NCBI RefSeq assembly: GCF_037126465.1
Contig: NC_088210.1
Location: 27,367,511 to 27,431,510, forward strand
Length of the DNA stretch: 64,000 nucleotides
Origin: Ornithodoros turicata
Lineage: Eukaryota > Arthropoda > Arachnida > Ixodida > Argasidae
Direction: 5' to 3'
In this document: in pieces, positions 32,726-44,077 of the stretch
How positions within the stretch are numbered: position 1 is the first letter of the stretch
Layout of the letters: each line of letters opens with the position of its first letter
Program-made: the position numbers and the translations under genes
The notes under the pieces: generated by a model
What the model saw: the letters and a program-made list of their open reading frames with translations, nothing else
Told to the model about the DNA's origin: nothing
The model's database searches: none

Positions 32726-34072
32726 TGGATGATGGGAGATCAGCGTGTGTATTGTCATCAAGCAGGAGAGCTACCACCTATGAGCCCTTGTATCGCCAAC
32801 TGTAGGATGGGACAAGCGTCAGCTTGCCCACGTCATGCTTCCAAGTGAAATTTATCCGTTCGGGTCTGCAGTTAACAATCCCTATGTGAAGCTTCTGTCT
32901 CCAGTTTCGGATGTCGAAGGATGAAGTGGCTGGTGTCGAAGGATGAAGCTTAGGACGAGCCAACTTCGACGGCCGAGCAGGCCAGTTGTGAAGAAGAGGA
33001 AGAAGTTACAATTTGATACTGGAGGCGGGCGGATGTATACGGTGGTTCGTCCGTCCGTGTCTCTACAGGGCCACACGACCTGTTCCATGGCACTGTCACA
33101 TGCTACCAGCACGTGATCGCGTTTTGGCACAATTCCCAAAGATGTAGCCACTCTTCTTTGTTTTTGTTTTTTTTTTTTCTTTCGAAGAGGTGTTCTGTCC
33201 TATTTGTCGTGTTGCCCCGCGTCCGTAACTCGGCCACCTTCTTAGAAAAGCCACCTTACTACATCTGGCTTCACTCAGAAGCTCGCAGACGTCGATTTTC
33301 TTTATTATGCACAAGTAACATCTGCCGCCAGTCGAGGCGCCGCAGTATGAATGACAAGGGTCTTTAGTCAGCTACTGTTAGATACTAACACTTTCAACAT
33401 AATGAATGATTCAAGTGATGAGCGGAGGTACGTAAGAGGTCCTTTGCAGAGGCCCGTGGCACATCGATTTTGATGCAATGCCTCGAGTCTTTCGTTTGTG
33501 ACTGTTTAAGGACACCTCCTCTGTGCACATCTTTCAAAGCAAGGCATGCATGTTCCATTTTCCTCGTGATACTTCATAAAGTATACACTGCGACTATGGA
33601 TGGACGGCGTTCAATGAAACAGGCATACCCATTTCGTCCCTCGTAATTTCGCTGACCTTGAGAATCTCTCCATCAAACCCATCAAAGATCCATCTTGACC
33701 ATCAAAGCCATCTCTCTGTGATCTGTACCGGGCGCTCCTGCTACTGGATCGCTTCTAACTTTAGCGAGATTTTTTTCCACTGTGAAGGTTCGTTCGTTGA
33801 CTTCTATTTTCACAAGACACGTCGTGTCGTGTCGTACAGAGCGTGTGCGCTTTCAGAGTCGGGTCATGCCCAGCGACACATGGCTGCAGCGCCACCGAAG
33901 TACAGTACAGTGCCTTGGCCAATCTTGTATGTAACTGATCCTGTACGCACGATTCTCGTATTCCTATGTTGTCCTACCAGAATTGCAACGTTTTCCCATC
34001 GTACCCCGTGTTTTGCTTCGATATACCTCCAGTGAGGCCACGGCCCAGCAAGATGTCCTGTTGAAGTCCATG
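32726..34072. other. No firmly recognised gene
   Basis: Two minus-strand stretches read protein-like but are unplaced: 33020-33151 (ACDSAMEQVVWPCRDTDGRT) and 32785-32930 (FDIRNWRQKLHIGIVNCR). They are separated by a stop-containing CTT-rich tract and show no known domain. CCATCAAA-type short repeats lie at 33670-33710. Confidence 0.35.
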
Positions 34073-35505
34073 TAATATCCCGGAGCGGGGATTAGAATAT
34101 CCCTGAAATATACGTAAAAAGCCCATGGACGCCAATGGGCTCTATTTTACCCCTGATGTAATGTCCCGTGAATGTCCACACAAGAGATACATCTGTCAAT
34201 GAGGGGATGCCCGCAGGACATTGGTAGAAACACATAGCGTTAGCAATATATGTCGCACTACGCTATCGATTTTTTTTTCTTAATAAATATACCCCCCCCC
34301 CCCCAAGTGGGATATATGCCACACTTCGAACAACTGGATGGTTCCTGGAGCTATGTAGGAATTCGCTGCGAGATCGACCTCTAGGGGGCGATACTGTCAC
34401 CTTCCTAGTGTGGGTAACACGTGGGCCGATGTTTGGAGTTGGTTCTTTTCCGTAATTCTTGTGTAATTCACCGGAAGATCACTTGTGTCGCGGTGGTACG
34501 ATATACTGTTCGGTTCCCCAATGCTCCACCTACTGCACTGAATGCGGAATAAACGTGTAAAAGCAGAGGACGCGTCCACACTACGGTAGTTCTACGTTCT
34601 CCGCAGCGCGCCGACACCGTTCGGTCTCGGAGCGAATATGCCACACATTTAGATGAGAATGTTGGAGAAGACGATATACCAAGCAACAGGATATACCAAG
34701 ATGCTTTATTTGTCACTCTACATTGTGGCAGTACAAGATTTATCACAGTACAGCAACACTGTATGACCAGCATTAAATGCCCACCCGCCTCACTTGGATA
34801 CTGGGGGTGACCACAAGGAACCTCTATTTGGGAATAGATCTCTACCCGAGAAAAGTCATTATGACGTTGGTAGACAGGCTGAAACCAAAACATATCGGAC
34901 GGGGAGGGCTGAGTTCCATGAATGGGCACTTGTTCGTCGCCTCCTATTGAAAGAAAAGTAGGACCGAAGGTCGCGTCCTTTTCAGAGACCATAGTAATCC
35001 CCTCAAGACCGCGGCTTTCGGGCGCGACGTTCGCCCCCTAACTTTGAGCGTAGTTCAACTCTACCAAATTGGTGGCGCTGTCGAACACTATGACGTCATT
35101 TATTTACCAACAGGGAATGGTCTATTGGATGGAACATATACTCAAATACAAATTGTTGGGACGTAAAACGTTTGTAACGTTGACGACGGTGCGTCTTCCC
35201 AATTCCCGTGCATCTGCATCGAGTCAAAGTAGACCCAAAAACATTCCGACACCCATTCCTGTCAAATACCGTGTTTTTAATTCAGGTTATCGTCTCTAAT
35301 GTGCTCATCTGCTGAGTGGAGCTGTAAAACCAATATAGGCTTCCTGCGTTGCTTGAAGAGTGCTACGTAAATATCTCCCGTGGACATCCACTGGACGTTA
35401 CATCAGGGGTAAAATAATAACTCCTGGATGGCCCATGGATACACCTAGGCTTTTTACATATATCCCAGAGAATCCGAATCGCCACTCCGGGATATTACGC
35501 GGATA
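34073..35505. mobile_element. Inverted-repeat-bounded element, 1.43 kb
   Basis: The left 130 bp (GTAATATCCCGGAGCGGGGA, AAAAAGCCCATGG, TTTTACCCCTGATGTAA) is the complement of the right 140 bp (TTACATCAGGGGTAAAATAA, CCATGGATACACC, ACTCCGGGATATTAC). Such long terminal inverted repeats fit a DNA transposon of unknown superfamily. A 174-codon minus frame at 34468-34992 has no motif I recognise. GGATATCC and GGACGT motifs continue rightwards to 36330. Confidence 0.6.
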
Positions 35506-36050
35506 TCCATAGACGCCTGTTTGCCGAGTTTCATCTCCTGTGGACATTCATGGGACGTTACACCAAGGTAAAATAAGAACTCCTGGATCTCCTACGGATA
35601 TCCCTGGGATCTGAGACGGCATAGGCGCACCGGGGTGGAATGTAAACACTCACTTATAGTATACCTGCCAGCTACCCATACCGACCTGAACCTTTAGCAC
35701 ACTCTGCTGCTTAGGGTGGCATGTGACTTACCCCCTGCTTCGCACTTATACCAACAGCTGGATGACAGTACATCGTATCGTACCGTACCGGCGGACCGTA
35801 CTGCACCAGCACTACACGGGCATTGCGGGCAGCTTCTATCAGCGTACTGCATGGAGCATATACTAAAATACAAGTACCTGGGGCACGTTCATTAAGTGTA
35901 GTGTCGTGAAAAACGCTTGTAACGGTGACGATGTCTTTGCAGTTAACCCGTGCGTCTGCAACTATGTCAAAAGTATACCCACGTACATTCTTGACAGCCC
36001 TTCCTACCACATAGTATTTTTAACTCCAGCTATCTTCTATATTGTGATTA
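35080..36050 (+). repeat. Diverged direct repeat, about 755 bp apart
   Basis: 35090-35310 and 35840-36050 align in the same orientation: GGAACATATACTCAAATACA versus GGAGCATATACTAAAATACA, then CGTTTGTAACGTTGACGACG versus GCTTGTAACGGTGACGATG, and GTGTTTTTAATTCAGGTTAT versus AGTATTTTTAACTCCAGCTA. The first copy lies inside the inverted-repeat element and the second just outside it. Confidence 0.7.
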
Positions 36051-36330
36051 CCTTGTAAATAAAGTTGCAAAAGCGAAACGTTCACACCTTGCTTGAAATG
36101 TGTTCGGTCATTCTGGTAAACATCACATGTCCAGGATATGTCCGTAAAATATCGCACTCTGGGTTCTTTCTTTGTACATCCTGCGGATCTTCCTGGGATA
36201 TACAAAGTGAGAGAAATTTTACATCACATTGTGGACGTACAGAAAACGTCTAGTGGACGTCTCAGACATATGTGATGTTTGCGACTTTCCTGGGACGTCC
36301 CTGCGATATTTCTGGTTTATTGGGATAAGC
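36051..36330. repeat. GGATAT/GGACGT motif-rich segment
   Basis: Contains many short relatives of the 34073-35505 terminal repeats (GTCCAGGATATGTCCG, TCTTCCTGGGATATAC, CTAGTGGACGTC, CCTGGGACGTCCCTGCGATA). A related short piece lies at 39110-39190. Probably remnants of the same family. Confidence 0.5.
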
Positions 36331-39300
36331 TAGTGATTCTGACATTCTGCGGACAGATATGTCCAGGAATTCCAGCAGTCACGTTCAAATTGTCATGTGA
36401 ACAACCATAAAAGGAAGACTGCAAAAGTAGCAGTGATGTCGCGTGACTAGCTGGCATCTCAGCTTCGGTCTTCGGAGAAGCACGCAGAGTTCTCATACCT
36501 TCCTCTGTGATCTACACAAATTGAATGAAACAAGCATGAGTAGCTGTTTTTGAAATATTTTGATAATTTTTTATTCTTATTATCACTTCATTTATATGAG
36601 CATTCATCTCGAAAAATAAATATGCACCTTCGCGTTTGACACACCAGCATTAAAATTCTTATGTATACACTGGTCAGGCAAGGAAACATTTCTTTCTCCA
36701 AATTATTGAAGTACACCTAGTGGTGAAATAAAGACTGGGTGGGGGGAGGGGGGGGACTTCTCAAGTACCACGACACATTGCTCAACCTTATATCTAGACA
36801 GACGGCAAAAGAATACTTGAGGAGCTCTCTGCATAACGCACACAGAGAGCGGAATACAACACTTTGTACTTTCATCAGAATTGTTGAAAGTAAGGAAAAA
36901 TATTCTTCTTGACAAGGCCACAGACTCAATGTGCCACATCTTTGCACTAGGGAGATGAAAGCATGGCATGTCTGAGATACAGTCACCTGAATACAATCTA
37001 GGTGGTATTGGGTGGTGGCGTGTGCCCTCACACACGTTGCCTCGCAATTGGTGATGCAAGCTGACCCGTAGACAGTTATTCTTTTATTTATCTCAAAAGG
37101 ATACCGGTTGTGAAGGACACGAGACAAGCCTGTCCTCGAGCGTTTTTCTCCTTTGTATCCTTTGAACCGTCCCGTTTAACGTAGAGTACAACAGCTCACC
37201 ATGGCATGGTTCACACTTGCATTACCAACTTCCGTGTAAGCCAACATGCTACTCTACATTTTCTTTCCAATCACGTCTAAACAATTGCATTCACAAGACA
37301 ATTTGATTCCATGTGCCATCATCTTGAAGCACACCAAATAGCTTCAAACATTTGCACGCTTCACTAGTTGAGATTTCTGATGTCCGTTACCTACACTTCA
37401 AATTTTCTTTTTTACAGAGTGCGTCCCACATCGGGAGAAGATGGGAGTCACACACATTCTTGTTTGCACAAGAAAAGTGTTAGCGCAGCATAATTTGCGG
37501 CTACTAGTACATCGGTTAGGGTGCCTCAAAAATGCCCATGCAGCTTCTTTCTTGAGACATGCATAATTATTTCAACGGTTCATCACCTCACACATGTGCA
37601 ACACATGAAATGGAAACCATGGAAAGTCCAAACACTATAAAAAAATACATGCGTGTTCTGTAAAGGAGAACATAGAGATATCATAAAATCGAGAAAGAGA
37701 GGTTCAGCATCACGTAGAAATGCAAAAAACAAATGCTGCGAAAGGTTAACAATACGCTCACTACAGTGTTCAAGACAACATACAGAGAGACATAACAACA
37801 AATGACATACATCACAGCTGACTAGAATCAGTAAGAATAATGTTTGTCCAAGAGCAAAATGAAGGTAATCAATGCACTCCAAGCCAAAAGTCAACAAGGA
37901 ATGAACAAGTTATACATGTATGTATAGATATATATGTATCTCGGCTTTCTCAAGAGCATTCTCAAGACAATTATACAACAAACCAGATCTAGAATGTAGT
38001 GGAAGAGGGTAGGGGAATTGTGCAAAAATATCTTCTTTCAGTATACACTGAGTGAAAAATTGTGCAACAACGAGAGGAATAGAAACATTACCCTAGCAAC
38101 AGTTCTGTAGCCGTTTGGCTGAAAGTAAAACTGGAAGCAGATAGAGGTAAGCGTTGCTCTTGTCATATGATGTGCCTTTGAGTAAACGTGTTCCCATTTA
38201 GTGTGATGAGAGCTGCACTACGAATCCGACTCCAAGATTCGAAACTTCAGTGCATGCATGCCACATTAGCATGCCACATTAGCATACTCCCATCTCATCG
38301 AATTGGGGGCACAAATGGAAAAGAAGTCTTAGAATAGAAGGAATGCAAACATATAAGCCACTGTGCTTTCGTGCACCCGAGAAGCAAGGCTGCAATATCG
38401 AAGTGGGCGACAGGCTCACAGCAGTTTGCTTCACACCTTTACATTCAGCCTGGCAATATCACCTTTGGTACTGTTGCACGTAGTTTTTCTCACACTTGTT
38501 TTAGGTGCAGGAATGGAAAGCAACAGCAGCATTTTAGGCCTTATAATGGCACATATCTTTTTCGTTTTGTCAAAAACAATTCTATCTACATTCAGACGTG
38601 TTTCTTAAAATAACAAATAAATAAATAGCAAACATAGATACTCCACGTTTTTGGTAGGTTCTGATTTCAACTAAACAAGCAATATGTAATACACGTACGA
38701 ATAAGGCCCTTATTATTTGGGAGCGCTCACATTTTACCTCTTTCTCAAGTATTCCTGCTCTCAAACCAGACAACACTTTATTATTTGGGCATGAATGAAG
38801 CACATATCTTATACCTCAGGAGATGATCAGTCATATGAAATTCTACTGCATCGTTTACTCGTTAAAATAGCTCGTGCATAGTCCACTGCGTACGCCAACA
38901 ATCACCCGAGAGCAATGCATCCATTACACACCGACGAGTGTAGGGAGAAAATAATGGAAAAAACATGTCTTTGTGACTTGGCTTGTTGTCTGCACTTTGT
39001 CCTTAGTGTTAGTTCATGTTGATTGCACCGGGTGATTGCTGGCATCACAGCAACCTGTCTCGCCGTCGTACGAGAGCCATCTCTTTTCTACACTAGTTCC
39101 CGAACAGCACCGAATATCCTCTGGATGTACGAATTCATCAAGACATCATTCGTACATCCATAGGACGTCTACACGACATCCATTCGGTGTTGTTGGGGGA
39201 TTGTGAATGATGGGCACGTGCACGTATAGATACAGCATTGTTCTGGCGTGCACGCGTCGCGTAAAAAAATGGAGAAATGTTCTTGGCACGAGATGAATTT

Positions 39301-39438
39301 GTACTAGTCAAGTATACCAGAGGAAAAGTCTCGCGGATTACAGCTGGCATGTTCATGTGTAAATGTATATGTGCTGCCAGCACTCCTGAAAAGTTTGCAG
39401 CGCATTCGTGCTGCCAGCAGTTGTTGTTCTTTTTGGGT
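36331..39438. other. Long stretch without recognised gene or repeat
   Basis: About 3.1 kb of even composition with few low-complexity tracts. It includes AATAAA-type signals on the plus strand (36616, 38608-38626). I see no exon with splice sites and a conserved motif. It could include untranslated exons of a gene outside the window, but nothing proves this. Confidence 0.45.
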
Positions 39439-39446
39439 ATTTGAAC

Positions 39447-39716
39447 TAGGGCACTGCACGGGATGCATTTTTGGGCCCAGGCCCGGCCCGAGCTTCCCTT
39501 GATTTACCCGCCTGGTGCCGGCACAAGCCCGGCCCTTGAAATTTATAGGATACCTGGCCCGGCCCAGCCCAGTGTATCAGGCTGCATAATTTGACCGTGG
39601 CTATCTAAGAGAGGGGTAACATAGGCTCGAGACCGACCTAGGCCCAGCAATGTACCAGCCCGGGCCCATAATGGTCAAACCCGAGCCAAGCCGGGCTAAG
39701 CCCGAGCAGTGCTCTA
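39447..39716. mobile_element. Non-autonomous hAT transposon with perfect 8-bp duplication
   Basis: TAGGGCACTGCACGGG on the left pairs with CCCGAGCAGTGCTCTA on the right. ATTTGAAC occurs exactly at 39439-39446 and 39717-39724, a perfect 8-bp target duplication as made by hAT transposases. The 270-bp inside is full of GCCCGGCCC/GGGCC motifs, as in many short hAT elements. No coding content. Confidence 0.92.
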
Positions 39717-39849
39717 ATTTGAACTCGCCTCCATCTGGAACGTAAAATGTGAGATATCGGCAAGCAAAGCATTTTGTGTAGGGACAACATGGTACATAAA
39801 TAGGCTATGTGTTTTTTGGGGGTTTCTTCTTCTTCCAATTTTTGTATGT

Positions 39850-40015
39850 GTGTGTGGGGAGAATCAGGTTTTATTTCGGGAGGTGTAAAATAGGGTATAC
39901 CAGTATTTCATGGCAGGCTCATTTTTGGGGATTTTCAGGTTTTACCCCCAAGTGACAAACAATGCAAACGGGGAGATTTTACCGGGTTCAACTTTCAAAC
40001 ACAAGGCTCCTTACG
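39850..40015 (+). repeat. Dispersed repeat with GGTTTTACC motifs
   Basis: Blocks GTAAAATAGGGTATACCAG, GATTTTCAGGTTTTACCCCC and AATGCAAACGGGGAGATTTT resemble 49797-50190 (GGGTTTTACGC, AACAGGGTAAAACAGGGC, GATGCAAATTGGGAGATAAA). Unclassified, non-coding. Confidence 0.55.
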
Positions 40016-40100
40016 TAAAGCAATCATGACTAGAAAAGTGTAACGTGACGGTGACCAGAAGTGGGTAAAATTTGATAGAGGAGAAGAAAAAATCTCAACG

Positions 40101-41682
40101 CAGTAGACTTCCGTTAAGACGACCTCCGATAATTCTTTTTTTCGTTTAATTCGATCAAATTCGAAAGTCCCATCAAATAATGCCTGTATGTTTCTATTGA
40201 CAATCTTTTTTTTTTAATTGGAACATGAAAACAGTCCACATCATATACACCGTTTTCCAGCCAGCCTCACACCCAGCGCTTTTGCAGCCTGCCCAAGCCA
40301 GCGAGGAGGAAAGCGAGACCAGAGAGTAAGCAGGCTTTCCTCCTCTCTTGCTTGGGTGGTAAACGGTTTTGAACGTGCTCCCCCGGCTAGACGGCGCTGC
40401 GCTTTCAATATGGCGGTGCCCGCGGCAAAACGTTGTATAATCTGACGATGCGTCTGCGTACCAGGCATCTGCATCGCCGACGTTGCACCGCACACAGCAA
40501 CAGAAACGTTTGCCCTAAAGCTACGGTGGCAGATGGAGACTGAACAGTACTGATCGGTACCAATAATATCCATTTAGTGGCGGTAATGAAGGACCACCAA
40601 CTGCATGCTCGCAAAGCGTCAGCACAGCCAATGGTGCAAGCCCGCCACATCATCCCAGGCGACGAGGAAATGTCCCTTTTCTCATTTTTTTCTCTCTGTT
40701 TTTCGTTTGACGTTTCACGGTGCTTTCGCTTTTGCGCACAACTCCGGTCGGCCATGGCAACAATTGGCAGATACAAGACACTGTCGATCGAAGGTAGCTG
40801 TTCTCGAAGATGTTGCAAAAAGGCCATCTCAGCCTAAAAGAGATAGCCTAGAAATATATGGCGTGACGAAGAGCACGCTTGCCACCTTCACCAACAAGGA
40901 CAAGATCTTGGAGTCTCTTCACGAGGAGAACTAGAACATAGAAAATGAATGCGGAGACCGGCGCCTCCTGACATGGAGGATGCAGAGCTACAATGGACCC
41001 GCGATATGAGAAGTCGAAACTTGCCCCTCGGCAGATCTATTGTGTGTGAGAAGGACAAGGTGTCTGCAGCAATGCTCAATGCCCCTGGTTTTGTTTGTTC
41101 GGATGGCTGGTTAACAAGGTTCCAAAAGCCGTCACAATCTCACCTTCAAGGCAGCTTGCGGTGAGCATGCAGACGTCAACCCAGAGGTGTGTACGTGTTG
41201 GGCGAACGATGGACTGTACGACATGTTGAACAGTTATAAACTCAGTGATATTTTCAACGCGGATGAAACTGCGCCTTACTACAAGATACTTCCCGAGTGG
41301 ACATTGGCATTTAAGGATGACGCGTGTGCGGGGGGAATGCGCAGTCAAGAGCCTATTACCGTTGAGCGGACAACAAAGTTGAAGTGTGTGGACCACTTAC
41401 GGACGCCGATGTTGTGAGCACTGTGTCCTGCTGTGCGGAAGATGGCGGGCGCAAAACTCAAGACGATTTTGCCGAGAGCGTGTGGCGTGAGCAACCAAGT
41501 GCTGTCGACGTTGAAGCTGGACTCAACGCCCTGGAGCTCCTCATGCAAACAATGCCAAAGGGCGTTCCATCACAAAAAAGACTATCACAAACTACTTTTT
41601 CCAGCTATTCTGTAACTCGACCTTCCGATAATTCGATCGAATTTCACATTCCTGCCAGGATCGAATTAACGGAAATTTACTG
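40101..41682 (+). mobile_element. Tigger/pogo DNA transposon, dead
   Basis: Terminal inverted repeats CAGTAGACTTCCGTTAA (left) and the complement of TTAACGGAAATTTACTG (right) bound a 1.58-kb element. Sub-terminal AATTCGATC/GATAATTCG motifs mirror each other. The right flank is TA; the left flank is CG, so the left half of the TA duplication has mutated. Inside lies a broken transposase (40750-41690). Confidence 0.88.
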
Positions 41683-41690
41683 TAAGCGGT
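40750..41690 (+). pseudogene. Tigger/pogo transposase pseudogene
   Basis: Several plus frames carry successive pieces of one transposase. The first, about 40780-40933, has VAVLEDVAKRPSQPKRDSLE and YGVTKSTLATFTNKDKI: a CENP-B/pogo N-terminal DNA-binding helix-turn-helix. The second, about 40970-41135, has ELQWTRDMRSRNLPLGRSIV and NAPGFVCSDGWLTRFQK: the second CENP-B-type DNA-binding domain. The third, about 41205-41380, has DMLNSYKLSDIFNADETAPY: start of the DDE catalytic domain, with its first Asp in NADET. The rest of the catalytic domain is missing. A C-terminal scrap (AVDVEAGLNALELLMQTMP) follows at about 41505-41560. Frameshifts, a stop and a large internal deletion make it non-functional. 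Confidence 0.88.
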
Positions 41691-42100
41691 GGCAGTGACA
41701 GATCTCAAGTTCCCACATACGTTTGAGCATTCACGAAGCGTACCGCGAACTGCACAAAAGGTGAAACGATGGAGGTAACAAGTTATTTTGATTAACTAAA
41801 TGCAGCACTTAGGAAAAGTGTACCCGCTTGTATGAATGGCTTCTAGTCCGTCAAGCATTGCTTAGCAAATCAACTGCATGGCGTTACAACACTAAAAGTT
41901 GTTTGGAACGACTTCAATCACGCACCCCTAGGGGTGCGCTTCGAATGTCTAATTCTAATACTTATTGCAAGATGGTAAATGCAATCAATGAGAGGTAATT
42001 ACTTCTATTGCACTCTGTATGGTCACACACACTGTTATAACCACGCCACACATGCAGCACAGATACCCGTGTAATACAGCAGTAGAATTTGGCCTCCATT
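41691..42100. other. No recognised gene
   Basis: Nothing recognised between two transposons. Confidence 0.4.
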
Positions 42101-42263
42101 ACAATGTGTAAGGCCCCTGGTTTTCTGCCGCGGCAAATTCAAAATTCCGCGAGACTGACTCGTAAATTCCACGATGAGGTGTCAACGGCTGCTTGAAACA
42201 CTTTATTTTCTTCGATAATGTGGGAACAAAAGATATTTTATAAACTAACAGATTCAAAGCACT

Positions 42264-42374
42264 GTTGTGGCTCAGCGTTACGTGATATCGTGTGTTCTCC
42301 TCTGACAGCGAATGCAGTCTGTCGCCTACAATCATTTTATACTTGCTGAAGAATCTTTCAGCATCTACAGTCAA
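42264..42374 (-). pseudogene. hAT transposase C-terminal fragment
   Basis: The minus frame reads VDAERFFSKYKMIVGDRLHS and then LSEENTRYHVTLSHN. This is the hAT-family C-terminal dimerisation region (pattern E-R-x-F-S, then L-S-x-E-N, then a terminal Asn). Upstream, beyond the MITE, the frame at 42550-42612 reads VIRYLSFPINS, which continues straight into VDAER once the MITE and its TA duplication are disregarded. The catalytic part of the transposase is absent. After the motif the frame runs about 55 more codons to a stop beyond the element end. Confidence 0.78.
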
Positions 42375-42545
42375 ACTCCTTTATAGCAAACACCTTTTTA
42401 ACGAAAATACCACTACAGCAAATTTTTTTTGCGGTCCCGCTGGAGCCTATAGGTCCAATAATAGACATCCTTTTTAACGAAAATACCTTTACTGCGAATT
42501 TTTTTTGCTGTCCCCTGAGTTTCGTTGTAAAGGAGTTTGACTGTA
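42365..42545. mobile_element. Pogo-type MITE inside the hAT transposase
   Basis: TACAGTCAAACTCCTTTATA on the left pairs with TTGTAAAGGAGTTTGACTG followed by TA on the right. The TA on both sides is the duplicated target. The inside carries two copies of a (T)TTTTAACGAAAATACC-ACT-C-AATTTTTTTTGC block. About 180 bp, non-coding; mobilised by a Tigger/pogo transposase supplied in trans. Confidence 0.88.
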
Positions 42546-43263
42546 CAGAGTTTATAGGAAATGACAAATATCTGATCACGATAGACGCACTATTCGAAGA
42601 AAGCACCCTCATTCTGTTCCAAAACCTAATTAGTACTTGTCAAAAGGGTCACGTGTATCTTGGAGCAGTTAGGAGCGCGTGCTGCACGCGCTTTTATTTG
42701 ACGCTCTTTTGCGTGAATGTGCAATACTGCCGTGATATGCTGCACGTCGTAGTAACCGTCCACCTCGCACCAATCACGTCCTTCGACCCAATCGAACCTC
42801 TATAAAATTCTGTGCAAAACACCGCAAAATTTCGAGCGAAACGAGTAGAGCCTGAAGTCTTCGGGGAAATATTTTTTTTCCAAATTCGATGGGAGTAAAA
42901 AATCGAGGAAATAAACATGCGCTCTAAATTCATGCAAATTCGGGCGGAAAAACTCCCAGTATGCTAAATTCGGGGAGAAATTTGGCTGCATTACTCAAAC
43001 GAATTGTACTGGTTTGGTACAAACGGTGATGTAATTGTGTTTACTGCCAAACAAACTAGTGTTTGTTCCTACAGATGTTTCAGTGAGGGCAATTGGCCAG
43101 TTAAGAATTGGGTTTCCCCATAAAGTGGCAACCTTCAATTCAGGGTGCAAATTTGGGGAAGAATCAGGTTAAACCCTAGAACTTCAGACTCTAAAAATAA
43201 GGCATTCCACCAAATTCCATGCTAAAATAAGGGATTCCGCGTTGCAGAAAACCAGGGGCCTTA

Positions 43264-44053
43264 ACCATGTGCCACTGTGTAGCATGGCCAATAGGAACCT
43301 AACTGAGTTTGCAAAGCCGCTCGAAAACCAGAATGCACACGTGGATATATATACCAGGAATGGCAACAAGTATGGCTTCCGTTTCTCCATTTTGCTAGCT
43401 AAATGTGCCCAGTGTGTAAAACCAGAAGAGACTCAGTGAGTTGGAAGAATGCAAGTGTGCTCACTGTGAATGTTCTTTTGCCTCCCCATTAGGTGTTTTT
43501 CGAAACGGTTATGCGCTCCGACCATACATGTCATGTGCAATCAGATTGTGTGCGCGCTTGCAGTGTTATTTAACGCATACATCATCACATAACAGTAAGC
43601 TAAGATTATCTTACTTTGCTTATGCTCTCGCTTTCAATTACACTGTATAGCATAGTTCACCAAAAACATGTGTGACAAGAACAAAGCTCTACGCATCACC
43701 TTCCACAACTTGATCCGATTGGTGCAACCAAAAGGACCAGCCGTTGTGTTGATCCCGTGTTCCTTGTTCTCCTATCCTCCTTGTTATCCTAGTAATACTA
43801 CCTATGTAGGCAGAGTACTCTGCTCATTTTCCCTTGAGAGCTACAGTGTATGAGCAGATACAGAGGGTCATTTTCCATAATTTCGAAAGCTGGGATAACC
43901 TTGCATCACCCTGCAAGTTCGCTTTGCAAATTTCCTCACTGTTGCTCTGATCTGTCCTCTTCGGAAGCTTTCCTGTGGTATTACTGGTAAAGCTGATGGG
44001 GATGTGTCTCAATGAGAGGCTTGTCCTTCTGTTGTCCTTTCCACCATCCCAGC
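43264..44053 (-). other. Putative 3' untranslated region of the TMEM266-like gene
   Basis: Lies directly after the proposed stop codon (44054). One minus frame stays open to 43824 in a phase that does not match the upstream exon. No AATAAA is visible on the minus strand before the hAT element at 43263, so the polyadenylation site is not located. Confidence 0.3.
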
Positions 44054-44077
44054 TTACAGCGATGTCATTGGAATGTC
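44054..44077 (-). CDS. TMEM266: TMEM266-like gene, exon 9 (C-terminus), proposed
   Basis: Acceptor TGCTAAATTTTTCAG followed in phase 0 by codons for DIPMTSL and a TAA stop. The ending T-S-L is a class I PDZ-binding motif. The phase fit alone has a one-in-three chance of being accidental. In another phase the same exon would stay open for about 83 codons. Confidence 0.42.
   Translation of the reverse strand, partial: DIPMTSL

Larger units (their letters stand above)
42109..43263 (-). mobile_element. hAT transposon, internally deleted
   Basis: Left end TAAGGCCCCTGGTTTTCTGC and right end GCAGAAAACCAGGGGCCTTA are inverted repeats. ACAATGTG (42101-42108) and ACCATGTG (43264-43271) are a 7-of-8 target duplication. 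The minus strand near the left end encodes the hAT dimerisation motif. A pogo-type MITE has inserted at 42365. A shorter relative with the same ends sits at 46268-46565. Confidence 0.88.

Noticed and set aside
34468..34992. 174-codon minus-strand open frame as a gene
   Set aside because: No recognisable domain, no splice partners, and it lies between inverted repeats of an apparent transposon.
36331..39438. 3' untranslated region of the TMEM266-like gene
   Set aside because: It is separated from the stop codon by several transposons and no minus-strand polyadenylation signal links them.
43824..44077. 83-codon reading of the last exon
   Set aside because: Its phase does not match the donor at 44870; kept only as an alternative.
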